Shown: positions 21,143-33,146 of the stretch, piece by piece
Numbering within the stretch: the first letter of the stretch is position 1
How the letters are laid out: every line of letters starts with the position of its first letter
Assembly: GCA_036571765.1 (NCBI GenBank)
Contig: BROE01000012.1
Coordinates: forward strand, 12,966,552-13,030,551
DNA length: 64,000 bases
Source: Plecoglossus altivelis
Lineage: Eukaryota > Chordata > Actinopteri > Osmeriformes > Plecoglossidae
Direction: 5' to 3'
Program-made: the position numbers and the translations under genes
The notes under the pieces: model-generated
The model's input: the letters and a program-made list of their open reading frames with translations, nothing else
Databases searched by the model: none
What the model was told of the DNA's origin: nothing

Positions 21143-24100
21143 ATGCGTCTTACCAGGGAAAGATGACCTCTTGCTCTCGTCACTGGTCTGTACAGTATTC
21201 TTCCCTCTGTGATAGGATACTAGGAGAGAAGAGTAAACCAAGAGATCGGGTGCGTGAGTGTGTGTGTGATAGAGAGAGAGAGTGTGTGTGTGATAGAGTG
21301 TGTGTGTGTGATAGAGAGTGTGTGTGTGTGATAGAGAGAGAGAGTGTGTGTGTGTGATAGAGAGAGAGTGTGTGTGTGTGATAGAGAGAGAGAGTGTGTG
21401 TGTGATAGAGAGAGTGTGTGTGTGTGATAGAGTGTGTGTGTGTGTGATAGAGAGAGTGTGTGATAGAGAGAGTGTGTGTGTGTGTGTGTGATAGAGAGAG
21501 AGAGTGTGTGTGTGATAGAGTGTGTGTGTGTGATAGAGAGAGTGTGTGTGTGATAGAGAGAGAGAGTGTGTGTGTGTGATAGAGAGAGAGTGTGTGTGTG
21601 TGTGTGATAGAGAGAGTGTGTGTGTGTGATAGAGAGAGAGAGTGTGTGTGTGTGATAGAGAGAGTGTGTGTGTGTGTGATAGAGAGAGCGTGTGTGTGTG
21701 TATGTGTGTGTGAGTGAGTGTGCATGCGCGAGTGTGAGTATGTGTGTGAGTGAGTGTGCATGCGCGAATATGAGTGTGTGTATGTTTGTGTATGTTTGTG
21801 TATGTGTGTGTGAGTCAGTGTGAGTGTGTGTATGTGTGTGTGTGTGTGTGAGTGAGTGTGCATGCGCGAGTGTGAGTGTGTGTATGTGAATGAGAGTGTA
21901 TGTGTGTGTGAGTGAGTGTGCATGCGGGAGTGTGTGTGTGAGTGAGTGTGCATGCGCGAACGTGTGTATGTGTGTATGAGTGAGTGTGTGTATGAGTGAG
22001 TTTGTGTATGTGAGTGAGTGTGCATACGCAAGTGTGAGTGTGTGTATGTGTGCGTGAGTGAGTGTGCATGCGTGAGTGAGTGTGCATGCATGAGTGTGAG
22101 TATGTGTGTGAGTGAGAGTGTGTGTATGTTTGTGTATGTGTGTGTGAGTCAGTGTGAGTGTGCATGCGGGAGTGGGAGTGTGTGTATGTGAATGAGAGTG
22201 TATGTGTGTGTGAGTGAGTGTGCATGCGCGAGCGTGAGGGTGTGTGTATGAGTGAGTGTGTGTATGTGAGTGAGTGAGTGTGGATATGCAAGTGTGAGTG
22301 TGTGTATGTGTGCGTGAGTGTATGTGTGTGTGCATGCGGGAGCGTGAGTGTGTGTATGTGTGTGAGTGAGTGTGCATGCGCGAGCGTGAGTATGTGTGTG
22401 AGTGAGTTTGCATGCGCGAGTATGAGTGTGTGTATGTTTGTGTATGTGTGTGTGAGTGAGGGTGCATGCGGGAGTGTGAGTGTGTGTAAGTGTGTGTGAG
22501 TGAGTGTGCATGCGCGAGTGTGAGTGTGTGTATGTGTGTGTGAGTGAGTGTGCATGCGCGAGCGTGAGTGTGTGTATGTGTACATGTGCAAGCGTGTGTG
22601 TGTGTGAGTCTTACCACTCTGACTCTGTGTGGGTCCGATCCATCTACTCTGTCTCCTGTCTGACACTGCAGCACAAAACACACCCAGCCCATGTAGCAGT
22701 CACAGACAGTCCCTCCAACAAAACAAGCCTTCCAGTAAACATACTGTACCCTGATCGAGATGTGTGCCATGTGAGGGGAGCGGGTGAGGAGAACAGGGCA
22801 GGACGGGAGAGAGGGGAGGGGGTGAGGAGAACAGGGCAGGACGGGAGAGAGGGGAGGGGGTGAGGAAGTGAGGACTCACGTCTCTTCTGCAGTACCCGGA
22901 GGGACGGCTGTCCGAATCGGGCCACCAGGAGCAGCAGAAACAGCACACACAGCAGGGCGGTCAACACCTTGTAGACCATCAGCTGTCCTCTCAGGTCTGG
23001 CTCCACTGGGGCGGCTGGGTAAAGATAAGGAAGAGGAGGAAGAGGAGGAGGAGGACCAGGAGGAAGAGGAGGAGGACCATGAGGAAGAGGAGGAAGAGGA
23101 GGACCATGAGGAAGAGGAGGAAACAAAGATCTGCTCAACTAAACATACTCAACTTGGAAAGCAGATTTGGAGTTAATGCAACTTCAGACATTAAACCATT
23201 TCATGTTTCCAATCATACAAACATTGCACAGAGACACACGACGGAGACACACGCACACACCTTTGCAGTGGACCGTCAGTATTTGGCATCTTCTTTTGAG
23301 TAACGTGCCATTCTTCAGAACCTCAAGCCCAGAAACGATGGTTTTGTTGGTCCACTCAGGGGTCCCTGTACAGCCGGGTCTCTGACACACCCTTCTCCAG
23401 GGGTGGAACATCAGATCCCAACTGCTCAGGCAGAAAGGCAGGGATTCATACTGTCTACTAAGCGTAGACAGGTTCACTTGGCCATCGCATGGTTTAGGCC
23501 ATGTGAGCTGCAGGATAGCCAGCGTGGGGGGTGTGGCCGGGGGCCTGGGGGGGGTGCAAGGGGGAGCGGAGTCACAGGGACATCTGGTGGAGCTTGAGGG
23601 GCTTGGGTTGAAGCTGGGGGAGGGAGATTTGTCAATGGACGTGAAGGTGTTTGATGTCACTGGATTAGCTTCTGCTGGGAGAGAGAGAGAGGGAGAGAGA
23701 GGGAGCGAAAGAGAGAGGCAGCGAGAGAGCGAGAGAGACAGAGGGAGAGAGAGAGAGAGAAAAAGAGAGAGAGAAAATTAACACGATTCACTCAATACAT
23801 TATCGCCCCACATGTAAGTAGGTCATTTGTCATTGCACAGTGAGTCAGAATTCCAACAATGTCCATGACATGCAGTTATGGACACCTGGGTCTTGATAAT
23901 CAGCCAGCCAGCCGGCCAGCCAATTAACCAGTCAGTTAACCAGCCAAACAGCATGTCCAGGCATTGGCCAATGTCATTTGACAGCTTGCACATCCATGGC
24001 AAGGGTCAGGATTGGACCAGGATTTGACTAAAACTCCTCCTCTAATCTGACGGTTAATCTAACAAATTACAGTAACCCACACCAGCTCTAAACCAGAAGA

Positions 24101-24843
24101 GGTGGCGGGGGGAGGGGGGGGGGAGGGGTGGGGAGGAGGGGAGGAGGAAGACAGAGGATGAAGGAGTTTGCCATCACTGAACAGTTCAGATTTGGGGACT
24201 TTCTGATTGTATTTGAATTACATTTGACATGTTTAAAAAAAACAAAATCTTGTCTAACAGTTTTTAAACATCAAATGTTCCTGCATTCAGTGCAAAACAC
24301 ATGATCTCAGTCAGCAGGGTGATTATGAAAACCTTCCTACATTTGAATTAGGACACCGGTGGGAGGAAACTGGTGTCTGGACCTTAGGAGTCAGAAAACA
24401 ACACATTTGACACCATGACAACACATGACACCATCCATTACATTAATAAAAGCTACTAATTGCCTTGATCATTGTTGGTCATTTACCAAAAAACTATGAA
24501 TGTGTTTATATTTTCAGTGACACGTAAACAACTCTTTAAAATAAACAACATCTTTGGATGGATCCCAGTCATCAAGTCATTGAGACTTGTGAATGAGGTG
24601 TCAAAGTGTTGAGTTATACAGTAACGAAGACTCATTCTAATCTCAATGCATCAACCCTAGCTAGGAAACCAGTCTCAGAACATCGTCTAATAGGAAAGGT
24701 CTCTGTGTCGTGGGTCTGGTTTAGATCCCAGGCCCACGGCGTTGCCCAGACACAAGGTGAAGAAGGATTCCTGTCTTACCACAGCAGGTCAGGCAGAGAG
24801 CCAGACAGAGAGCCAGGAGAGTCGACGCCAGCCTCACGTCCAT
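20921..24843 (-). CDS. cd5: CD5-like lymphocyte receptor with one SRCR domain
   Basis: Six exons: 24843-24780, 23674-23261, 23014-22880, 22665-22615, 21204-21154, 20997-20921; 792 nt, 263 residues, all junctions phase 1. Signal peptide (STLLALCLALCLTCC), Ser/Pro/Thr-rich stalk, one scavenger-receptor Cys-rich-like domain (about 60-158, with LPFC, WRRVCQRPGC and KRRCQILTVHC), membrane segment (VLTALLCVLFLLLLVA), then a tail. The tail has RWIGPT, as in the mammalian CD5 juxtamembrane tail, then FPALE, VNYSREPSS and a C-terminal SDYD, also as in CD5. CD5 tunes T- and B-cell receptor signals through tail tyrosines. Mammalian CD5 has three SRCR domains and ~495 residues; this one matches the third. 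The position beside VPS37C also fits CD5. CD6 is the main alternative. Confidence 0.8.
21093..21140. repeat. (GT)n microsatellite
   Basis: An uninterrupted GT run of about 46 bases in an intron of the CD5-like gene, immediately 3' (in transcription) of the 51-nt exon at 21154-21204. Confidence 0.9.
21255..22610. repeat. Compound GT / GATAGAGA / GTGCATGCGCGAG array
   Basis: About 1.35 kb lie within one CD5-like intron. The left part (21255-21690) is GTGTGTGT alternating with GATAGAGAGAGA. The right part (21690-22610) is a higher-order repeat of GTGTGTATGTGTGTGAGTGAGTGTGCATGCGCGAG-type units, near 40-60 bp. On the minus strand it opens a 500-codon HTHT/SHTH frame with no coding value. Confidence 0.9.
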
Positions 24844-27800
24844 TCTGAAAAGAGACGCGCTTCTGAGGGCCCGGTGAGAGATCTACGAGGACGTACACAC
24901 GCCACGGACGAGACGGGGAGACTGAAGAGGTGATGAAGTCGATCTGGCTGTCTTCTTTCTCCTTCCCCCCCCGCCCTCTTCCCCCCCCCCACCCCCCCAC
25001 CCCTGGTTTCTTTCTTCTCTTTCCTCACAGTGCATCACTCCATCGGTGCTCTATTTTTGCAAACGTGCAAACTTCCTCTCTTCAAAGCAAGAAAGAGAAA
25101 AGAGAGAAGAAAAAAAAAGAAGTGGGAGGAGACAAGAGAGGTCGATTTTTTTTTGTACGTGCACCTATTATTCCTATGCCCTCATAAAGGGTCATAACCT
25201 CCACTCAGGACCGTGGGGTCGGCGCACACAGGTGTTTAAGTCACCAGACACGCCAGGCCCGCAGGTCGTGACCTAACGTTCAGAACGGAACAAGGCGTAT
25301 TTTTCCAAGACACCAGGCCTGAGGTCTGCGTTGTACAACCCAGTCATTCGCTCGCTTTACTCTTACTCATTCTTACTGTCTCTTCATTCGCCGCCCAACA
25401 CTTTCGCCTCCCTCGCTCACTCTCGGTTTCTCTCATCTGTCGCTTTGGGTTTTACGGAGCCAACGATGTGGGGAAAGCTCCGTCACATTCCTCCTCCTTC
25501 CTGCATCTCTCTCTCTGTTACATAGTTCTCTCTGTCCGTACTGGCAACTCCACCTCAAGGTTTGAGATCGAGCGGTAGAATCACCTCACAGCAGGATCAC
25601 CTCACAGCAGGATCACCTCACAGCAGGATCACCACACATTAGGATCACCTCCCAGCAGGATCACCTCACAGCAGGATCACCTCCCAGCAGGATCACCTCA
25701 CAGCAGGATCACCTCACAGCAGGATCACCACACATTAGGATCACCTCCCAGCAGGATCACCTCACAGTAGGATCACCTCACAACAGGATCACCTCACATT
25801 GGGATCATCTCACAGCAGGATCATCTCACAGCAGGATCATCTCACAGCAGGATCACCACACATTAGGATCACCTCACAGCAGGATCACCTCACAGCAGGA
25901 TCACCTCACATTGGGATCATCTCACAGCAGGATCATCTCACAGCAGGATCACCTCACAGCAGGATCACCTCACTGCAGAATCTCCTCACATTAGGATCAC
26001 CTCACAGATGAATCCACTGGTGCACTCGGACAGGGGGGAAACATTCATCGAGGAAGAGAGGGAGCCAAAGAGAGACGAACGTCCAAAACAGGAGCCAGGA
26101 CACAGTTATTCTTAAATCAACTTCAGTGTTTAATATTCACACCCAAAACCATCAAAGAAATTGAAAGTAAACGGTTGAACAAGCTACAGTCAGAAATATC
26201 TTCGTCCCAATGAGGGTTTCCACCTCCAGAACAACCCAACTGGTGTCTTTTCTTCCATATTAATGCTAAAACAACTCCCTTGTGCTTCTCCAACACAGGT
26301 AGATTTCCCTCTGGTTACTAGATTATGATAGCCCCCCCTCCCCCCTCCCCCCTCAGACCATCAGCACTGCTGGCTCAATGTCAAATTACCTGATAGTTTA
26401 CCAACAGCTCACAAGTAGCTAATGATCAATCAATTAAGGGCACTGATTGGCCAGAGAGTTCCGTCTCGTGGTTAAAACAAGCTCTCCGATTGGGTGGCAT
26501 GTTCCTTGGCGGTGTAGCAGGTTCGGTACCACTTAGTGCACTTGGTGTCGACGTTTAATATAAAGGGGGCGGGGGGGGGGGGGGGGGTGCCACCAACACA
26601 TGATGACTAGATTTGAGTGACTGATCGTGAGTCATGGATGAATCGGTGATTGATTAGCTTAGCCTGGTGAGAACCAGCAGTGCTGCGATCCTACAGGTCG
26701 GTGGATACCAGGACCAGCACTAGGGATTGTTGTAGTGGGATTGCACTGGTGTCCAGTCTGACCGACTAGTCAAGCGGATAAAAAGGGACCCTACATAGGC
26801 GCTACATAAGGCCTCCATGGTCTGTACAGGGCGGTGACCTCGTGGTAGTAACAGTGCGTTTGCATTACGTAACGTAACACATGCTCAGTGATCCCATCCC
26901 CGTCTTGGGAGGAGTCTGCATAGAAAGAGATGGAGGAGCACAGCTACCATGTCAGCGAGGTGCACTCACCCTGGAGAGACAATGGGGAGTCAAATGTGGT
27001 CAAGGCCTTAAGTAGCTTGGTACTCACCCTTCAGCCCCAATGCCAACCCTCCCGTGACCCATGACCCCCCCCCCCCCCCCCCCGCCCCATCTAAACCCTC
27101 CTAGGCACAAGTCATGTTTGAAATCCTCTCAAGATTTTCTATAGCGATTGCTCAGGTCTGTCTGGCTTGCTTGGCTGGCTGGCTGGGTCCGGTGGATGGG
27201 GTCTGTCTGAGCATTTTTGGTAACAGCCTTTTGATTTTATCCAGCCAGACAAGACCAATCGAGCACATATCACCAAACTGAGATCCCTGAGGCGATTCCA
27301 GACAGCACTTGGCCCCTGTGCTCACTGGAGCAGGAAGATATGTCCACATGATAAACTTTTCCCTTGTTGCAAGCACATGTAGTAGTATCAGGTTCTGTTG
27401 TTATCGTTCTATACAAATCACTTATATTCTCATATATGATAATGAACTTATAGAAATAAAAAATATCTTTCTCGTTATCATTGTCAAGCATCAGTTCGTT
27501 TCAACAAGCAGATTGTGGGGGGGGAGGTAGGGAGAGGGGGGAGGGAGTGAACAGGGAGGGGCAAGAAGAAAGAGAGAGAGAGAGAGGAGTGAGGGTTGAT
27601 GGAGGAGGAGTACAGTGAGCAAACGTCGACACACGCACGCACACACACACGCAGCAGTCCGTCACGCCCCACGCTTAAGAGAACATCTCCCTCCACCATC
27701 GCCAGGAAACCTCACGCACCACAAACAAGATTGAGATGAGGGGTGAACAAGGGGGGACGAAACACAGAAGTAGAAGAAGAAAAAAGAATGAAGGGGGGGG

Positions 27801-28400
27801 GGGAAAGAAAAGCAACAGAAAGAAGAGCAGGGCAAGTCTCCTTGTCTTGCTGACGGGTTCACGTAAGATCGTCAGAATGCCCCCGGGCTTCTGAACGCCA
27901 AAACACAAAGCAGGGGCCCGAACCACTGAGTTATGAAGGAGCTAACATCTCAGTGTCATGATGGGTCTAATAATGTGTCCAGGGGCCATCTAGAGGCCAT
28001 GTAATAGGGGCGTGTGTGTGTGTGTTGAAGAAAAGGATGTGCATGTGGAAATACGTTACACGTGCACTCTCCTCGCTTCTCATGTCTGTGGAAGACACAC
28101 GACGTAGGAATTGTGCCATGTGACCTATGTGTTAAATAAGGTCCGACAGATTGCTTTAGAGCTTCATGAACAAGCACACACACAAGGGGGGGGGGGGTGA
28201 GAGGAGGGGGAGAAGAGCGCACCAAAGATCGAAAGGAGATGGAGCGTGTGAGACGTGAGTCGAGTGTTCAAATAAAAAGAAAAGCCATAAAAAGAGCCAT
28301 AAAGCTCTTGAACAAACAGCTTGTTGCCATAAAGTGAGAGGAGGATGAAAGGACAATCGGAAGGGAGGAGACGAGAGGAGGAGGAAGGAGATGAGGAGAT
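24844..28400. other. Intergenic region between VPS37C and the CD5-like gene
   Basis: No supported exon was found. It contains a 16-bp minisatellite (25578-26008), short G and C runs (26564-26588, 27066-27084, 28186-28197) and purine-rich tracts. Part of 26.0-28.4 kb may be VPS37C 3' UTR; no clear minus-strand AATAAA was found close to the stop. Confidence 0.45.
25578..26008. repeat. 16-bp minisatellite (GGATCACCTCACAGCA)
   Basis: About 27 copies in tandem. Variants include CACACATTAG, CTCCCAGCAG, CTCACATTGG and ATCTCACAGC, which recur in blocks and suggest duplication of multi-unit segments. Every unit carries GGATCA or GATC. Confidence 0.9.
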
Positions 28401-29309
28401 TCAGGAGTAGGGTTGGGGTACTCCGTATCCAGGCCGATACATGGGCCTCCCTGTGGGGGACTGAGTGTTGGGCAGGCCAGGACCAGAGGGGTAGCTGTAC
28501 CCCCCTCCGTAGGGGTAGGCTGAGGGGTAGGGGCCGGCGTTAGGGGGGCCGTACTGCCTGAACGCTGGGCCGGGAAAGGTGGGCTGGGCGGGGTAGGGGC
28601 AGGCAGAGGGCCCGAAGCCAGGCCGCGCGGCATAGCCGGCCGCAGGGGTGAAGGGTGAGCCGGGGCTGGGGTAAGGAGGAAATTGAGCTGGGGGATTGGC
28701 CGGGCCTTGGCCTGGACCGCCAGAGGCGGCAGAGGGGGCTGGGTTTGGAGGGGAGACGGGATAAGGGGTGTAAGGGAGGGCGACGCCTGCACCGACATTC
28801 GGCGTGGCATTCTGGAAGCTGCTGTGATTGGCCGGCTGGGAACCCGGGGCCGGTGCTGGCTGATGATGCGTTTGGTTATTCCATGGCGATGGCGTTGAGG
28901 GGTCCTGATTGGCTGATGCTTGCGATGATGTCATGGCGCCCTGGGTGGAGTCGGAGGCGGCGTTTTCACTCCTCTGTCGGAGGATGTCCTGCAGCTTCTC
29001 TATCCGCACTCTTCTTTTGTGAGCCAGAGACCGGAGGGAGAGAAAGCGCTCCAGGAAGGTGTCCAGGGGAAGAGAGCCGTCCAGGAACTCATCTGCCAGT
29101 GCCTGGGATAAGGAGGAAGGAGACGCAAAACGGAAAAAAATGAGACAACGAAGAGGAGGATGGAGAGTGCACTAAAGATAGACATTTTTGCATGTCTCAT
29201 TAGATGAAGGCATTACAAGAATCCATGTATAAACGTGACCAATATGCTTCCATGTTGGTCGTTCTGTAAAATCCCACTAAGCTCTTCACGATGAGGCCCC
29301 AAACAAAGA

Positions 29310-29368
<59 letters not shown>

Positions 29369-31032
29369 GGCTGACATGTAGAGAAATGCACGACATGTAC
29401 ACGGCACCTCAGACTCTGCCTCAGTGTTGGCGCCCTCTGTCTGCAGTCTGGTGAACAGCCCCTCTGGAGACACCTGGCCCACAATCCCGTCTGGAGAGAT
29501 AGAGAGATGGAGGAGGTTAGTGTTGATGGGAGGAGTCAGCAGGAGAGGGGATGGCATGGATGGGTAGAAGATGGGGAAGAGACAGCGAGGGGATAAAAAG
29601 GGGAGAGACGAAAGGAGGATAAGGGGAGACATGAGGCGATGGTAACCGTAGAGACGAGGAGGCGGAGGCGTTAGAAAGAGACGCGACAGATGAAAGCGGA
29701 CAAAGTCGTGAGGGAGCGTGAGAAAAGGGAGACGAGGATGCAAGGAAGGCAGCAGAAGGAACAAAAACAGAGATGGGAAAGTAGGAATACACAGAGGACA
29801 GAGAACGACATGGAGAGCGAGGAGGAAGAACTAGAGAGAGTTCACTTGCTTTAGAGAGAACAAATGATTTCACCTCCCACACACAGCAGTGTAGCGCCAG
29901 GAATTTCGTCTCTGTCAAGATTTTGTGCCGGGAAAAACGCATGCGGCACACACACACACACGCACGCACACACACACACACACACACACGCAGGCGCGCT
30001 CACGAACGCCATGGGCTGTTTCCTGTTAAAGCGCTTATGGTGGTGGAACTGGAGCTGACACAGCCATCTCCAAGGAGACCTGACAGTCCGGACAGTACTG
30101 TCTGTGTGCGCTTGTTAAAAAAACAACTCTATATGAACTAAGTATGTCTCCCCCCCACACACACACACCACACACACACACACACACCACACACACACAC
30201 CACACACACACACCACACACACACCACACACACAGTTCCATCCCCCTCTATTCACATTCATGCTTTAATCTGCCTCTCACCTCCCATCCACACATCTCTC
30301 CATCCATCTCTATCTCCTCTCCACAGCATGGTCCCACCCACCCTGCCATCCATTCCTCCATCCCCCCACCCACTTCTATGTCCTATCCCTCTATACATCC
30401 CTTGGTCGATCTCTCGATCCCTTTCCCTCTCCGCCTCTCCTCACCTCTGAGGCTGCAGTGCTGTCTGTAGGCGTCTCTGACGGTCTCCAGGTGGGAGTAG
30501 CTCTCCACTAGCCTCTCCCTCTGCTTCTCCAGACGAGGCTTCACGTCCAGGTTCTGCTCAGCCAGGCTGCGGTTTGAGGCGAGAGCCATCTCCCTCTCCA
30601 GCTGAATGTTCTGGATCTGGGGGAGAGAGATAGGAGGGAGGGAGATAGGAGGGAGGGGGGGAGATAGGAGGGTAGGAGGGTGGGAGGGAGGGAGGGGGGG
30701 AGGGAGGAGAGGGAGGGAGTGAGGAGAGAGGGAGATAGGAGGGAGGGAGGGAGAGCAGAAGGGAGAGGGAGAGCAGAAGGATGGAGATAGGGAGAGTAGA
30801 AGGGAGAAGGAGAGAGAGTGAAGGAGGGAAAGAGATGGAGTGAGAATCCTCACAGATGAGTCATTTGAGTGTAAGAGGCTCCTATTGTAACCCTACTTAA
30901 TACTGACAGAGGGAACAGTAATGAAAGTGTGTCTGTTACCTCATCTGATTCCAATGCCATGGACTCCAACCGATCTGCGTTGTCCAGCAGCTCCTCGAGC
31001 TCGGATTGGCTGAGGTCCTGCAGCTTGTCCAT
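28401..31032 (-). CDS. vps37c: VPS37C, ESCRT-I subunit
   Basis: Four coding exons: 31032-30940, 30616-30445, 29490-29408, 29102-28401; 1,050 nt, 349 residues (human 355). The start is the ATG giving MDKLQDLSQSELEELLDNAD. Residues about 1-165 form the helical Mod(r)/VPS37 domain (IQNIQLEREMALASNRSLAE, KPRLEKQRERLVESYSHLE, FLERFLSLRSLAHKRRVRIE). This domain joins TSG101 and VPS28 in ESCRT-I, which sorts ubiquitinated cargo into multivesicular endosomes. The last ~170 residues are Pro/Gly/Tyr-rich and disordered, ending GYGVPQPYS, which is the VPS37C/D type of tail. A 5' non-coding exon is expected upstream near 31.4 kb. All phases agree. Confidence 0.93.
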
Positions 31033-33044
31033 TGATTTGCCAGGTCAGCTGTCAGTCACATGAAAAGGGCAAAACACTGGATGTCAAAATGCGATTTGAC
31101 AATGACCAAACAGATTAAGCCACCCAAATAGAGAATAACAATATAGAATGAATCAATAATGTGTTTACAGATTTAATTGCCCACCATGTTACTAAATTCC
31201 TTGATTTTATGTTACTTTTTATGCAAGACAAGACACTGATATAACAAGAAAATATGATTCCTAGCTAGTAAGTTCACCCATGAAGACGTTATCTTGTTAG
31301 CGAGACTCCTATCGCAAAGCTAACTGGTTTGCCATCAGTTCTTAATGAGTCAGGAACACATTGTACGCCGAATCAAATTAGATTCGAAAATGAATTATAT
31401 ATCCAATATATAAACTTTAATAAGGTACTTACGTGGTGCTAGCAAATCAAATAGGTTGCGACAGTGCACACATTGACTGGCATCAACCAGCGACTGGTGA
31501 CAGGTGGCGACGAAAGCCCTGACCTGAACCAGGTGAGACGCAAGTCAATTCTTAAAAGAAGAAAATCTGATGATCACTATCCAAGGAAACTAGTTTAGTC
31601 AACTAACTAAGCGAGTAGTCAATGGTCTAGTCACACGGTCCCGTGTGCAAATGACAACAACAATCGGTTTGGCTATGATGACAGGCACTGGCTAGCGTCA
31701 ACTTCCGAGGGAAGCCAGCCTTTCGCGATTAAAATCCTTATCCAACGATATTAGTCGGTCGTGTGGACTGAAGATAGATGCTGTTATTATCAACGGCGAT
31801 TTATATCGATGTGTCCTCGACAATATTCATCAAAACCGAGTGAAATTAAAGAGGTTTTAAGCGCTAAAAATAGGAAAGTTTCACTTCATACTGACAGAAT
31901 CTCTGCCATTTTGAGAATGACTCACTCTATCACCTCGAGGGGGTGGTCAGGTTTATGGTCAACACGACGACTTTCGAAAATATTGACAATTTACTACGTC
32001 ACTTTATGAACGATAATATAACAGGACGTTTGTTAATTTCCTGACCCGATGGAGAAATTATTACATTGACTAAATTACAACCTTAGTGATTTACCTATGT
32101 CCTGGTATAATGGTATGATCCCTGGCTCAGCTGATTGCAAGGGAAACCCCTATGTGATAGAACTCTGTAACTGCCGAAACGCCAGAAGGGAGGAACCTGA
32201 CAACCGAACATTGGAAAATTTGTGTCAATGGCAAATATTTGTCATGTTCTCAGCTTTATAACACGACTTTTTGTGAAAGAGACTTTACAAGGCTCTAGAA
32301 ATTTTAAAGACTTATGAGTGGAGGACAAATTCATAGAAAAAAACACATAAAATTGGAAAAAATACGCCTACATAATTTCGCTACGATAGCTCTAACCTTT
32401 ACGGCCTTTTAACACAAGAAGTAGAAATCCAAAAACACATTTCCTTCATTTCAAATCGTTTATTATGCAAGTAATTGTAATGTATATAAACCACAAAGAG
32501 AGTGTACTGTCATGTCATTTTTTCATGAGAATAGAGTCGAATGTATAAAAAGGAGTAGCCTAATTATGTAAATGTATTATGCGTAGAGGTGTGGTGACGA
32601 AAAGTGACTTTCGGAACAGAAAAAAACGGTATCGCCCAGTTTGTGCACAGCCAGCTCCACGTATCTGGATCAAACTATGCGAGATTGCAAATACACGTAA
32701 CTTTATGTCCGTAGTTGGAGCAACAATGTGTCTTTGTGAAACCTTTACGTTTCTTTTAAAATAAATGGTCTTAAGCAAGTGATGTTTAGCGTGATCAGGC
32801 ATTCAACTCACAGGTTTATATGCAATAGTTGGGCTACTTTTATTTCTGTTGTTTAGTATGTGTTTGGTGCGTCTATCATAGTTAAATTCTTATATTTGGA
32901 AACTAGATACATATCTTTCACAATTATGAGTCTGCATCATGATACTTGCTCTGTGCCCTAGATATAACCAATCAAGTCTGTTTTACCATTTAAAAATATC
33001 TTTACTTGGGACGCGTATTAGGTTTTGTCACAACGTCACTTTTT

Positions 33045-33104
<60 letters not shown>

Positions 33105-33146
33105 TGAGTGATTGCATTTGTGCATCGTATGTGTATGATTCTAAAC
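31033..33146. other. VPS37C upstream region
   Basis: No coding exon was found. 31430-31760 is the likely VPS37C promoter with its first non-coding exon, and a (TG)n tract of about 56 bases lies at 33045-33101. The rest is AT-rich and featureless. The MS4A-like gene on the same strand ends at 33147. Confidence 0.4.

Noticed and set aside
21180..22770. Open frame of about 500 codons (HTHT/SHTH) on the minus strand
   Set aside because: It is the translation of a GT/GATAGAGA repeat and is interrupted by two real CD5-like exons in another frame.
32579..32764. 61-codon plus-strand frame near the VPS37C upstream region
   Set aside because: No splice sites, homology or codon bias; typical chance length.
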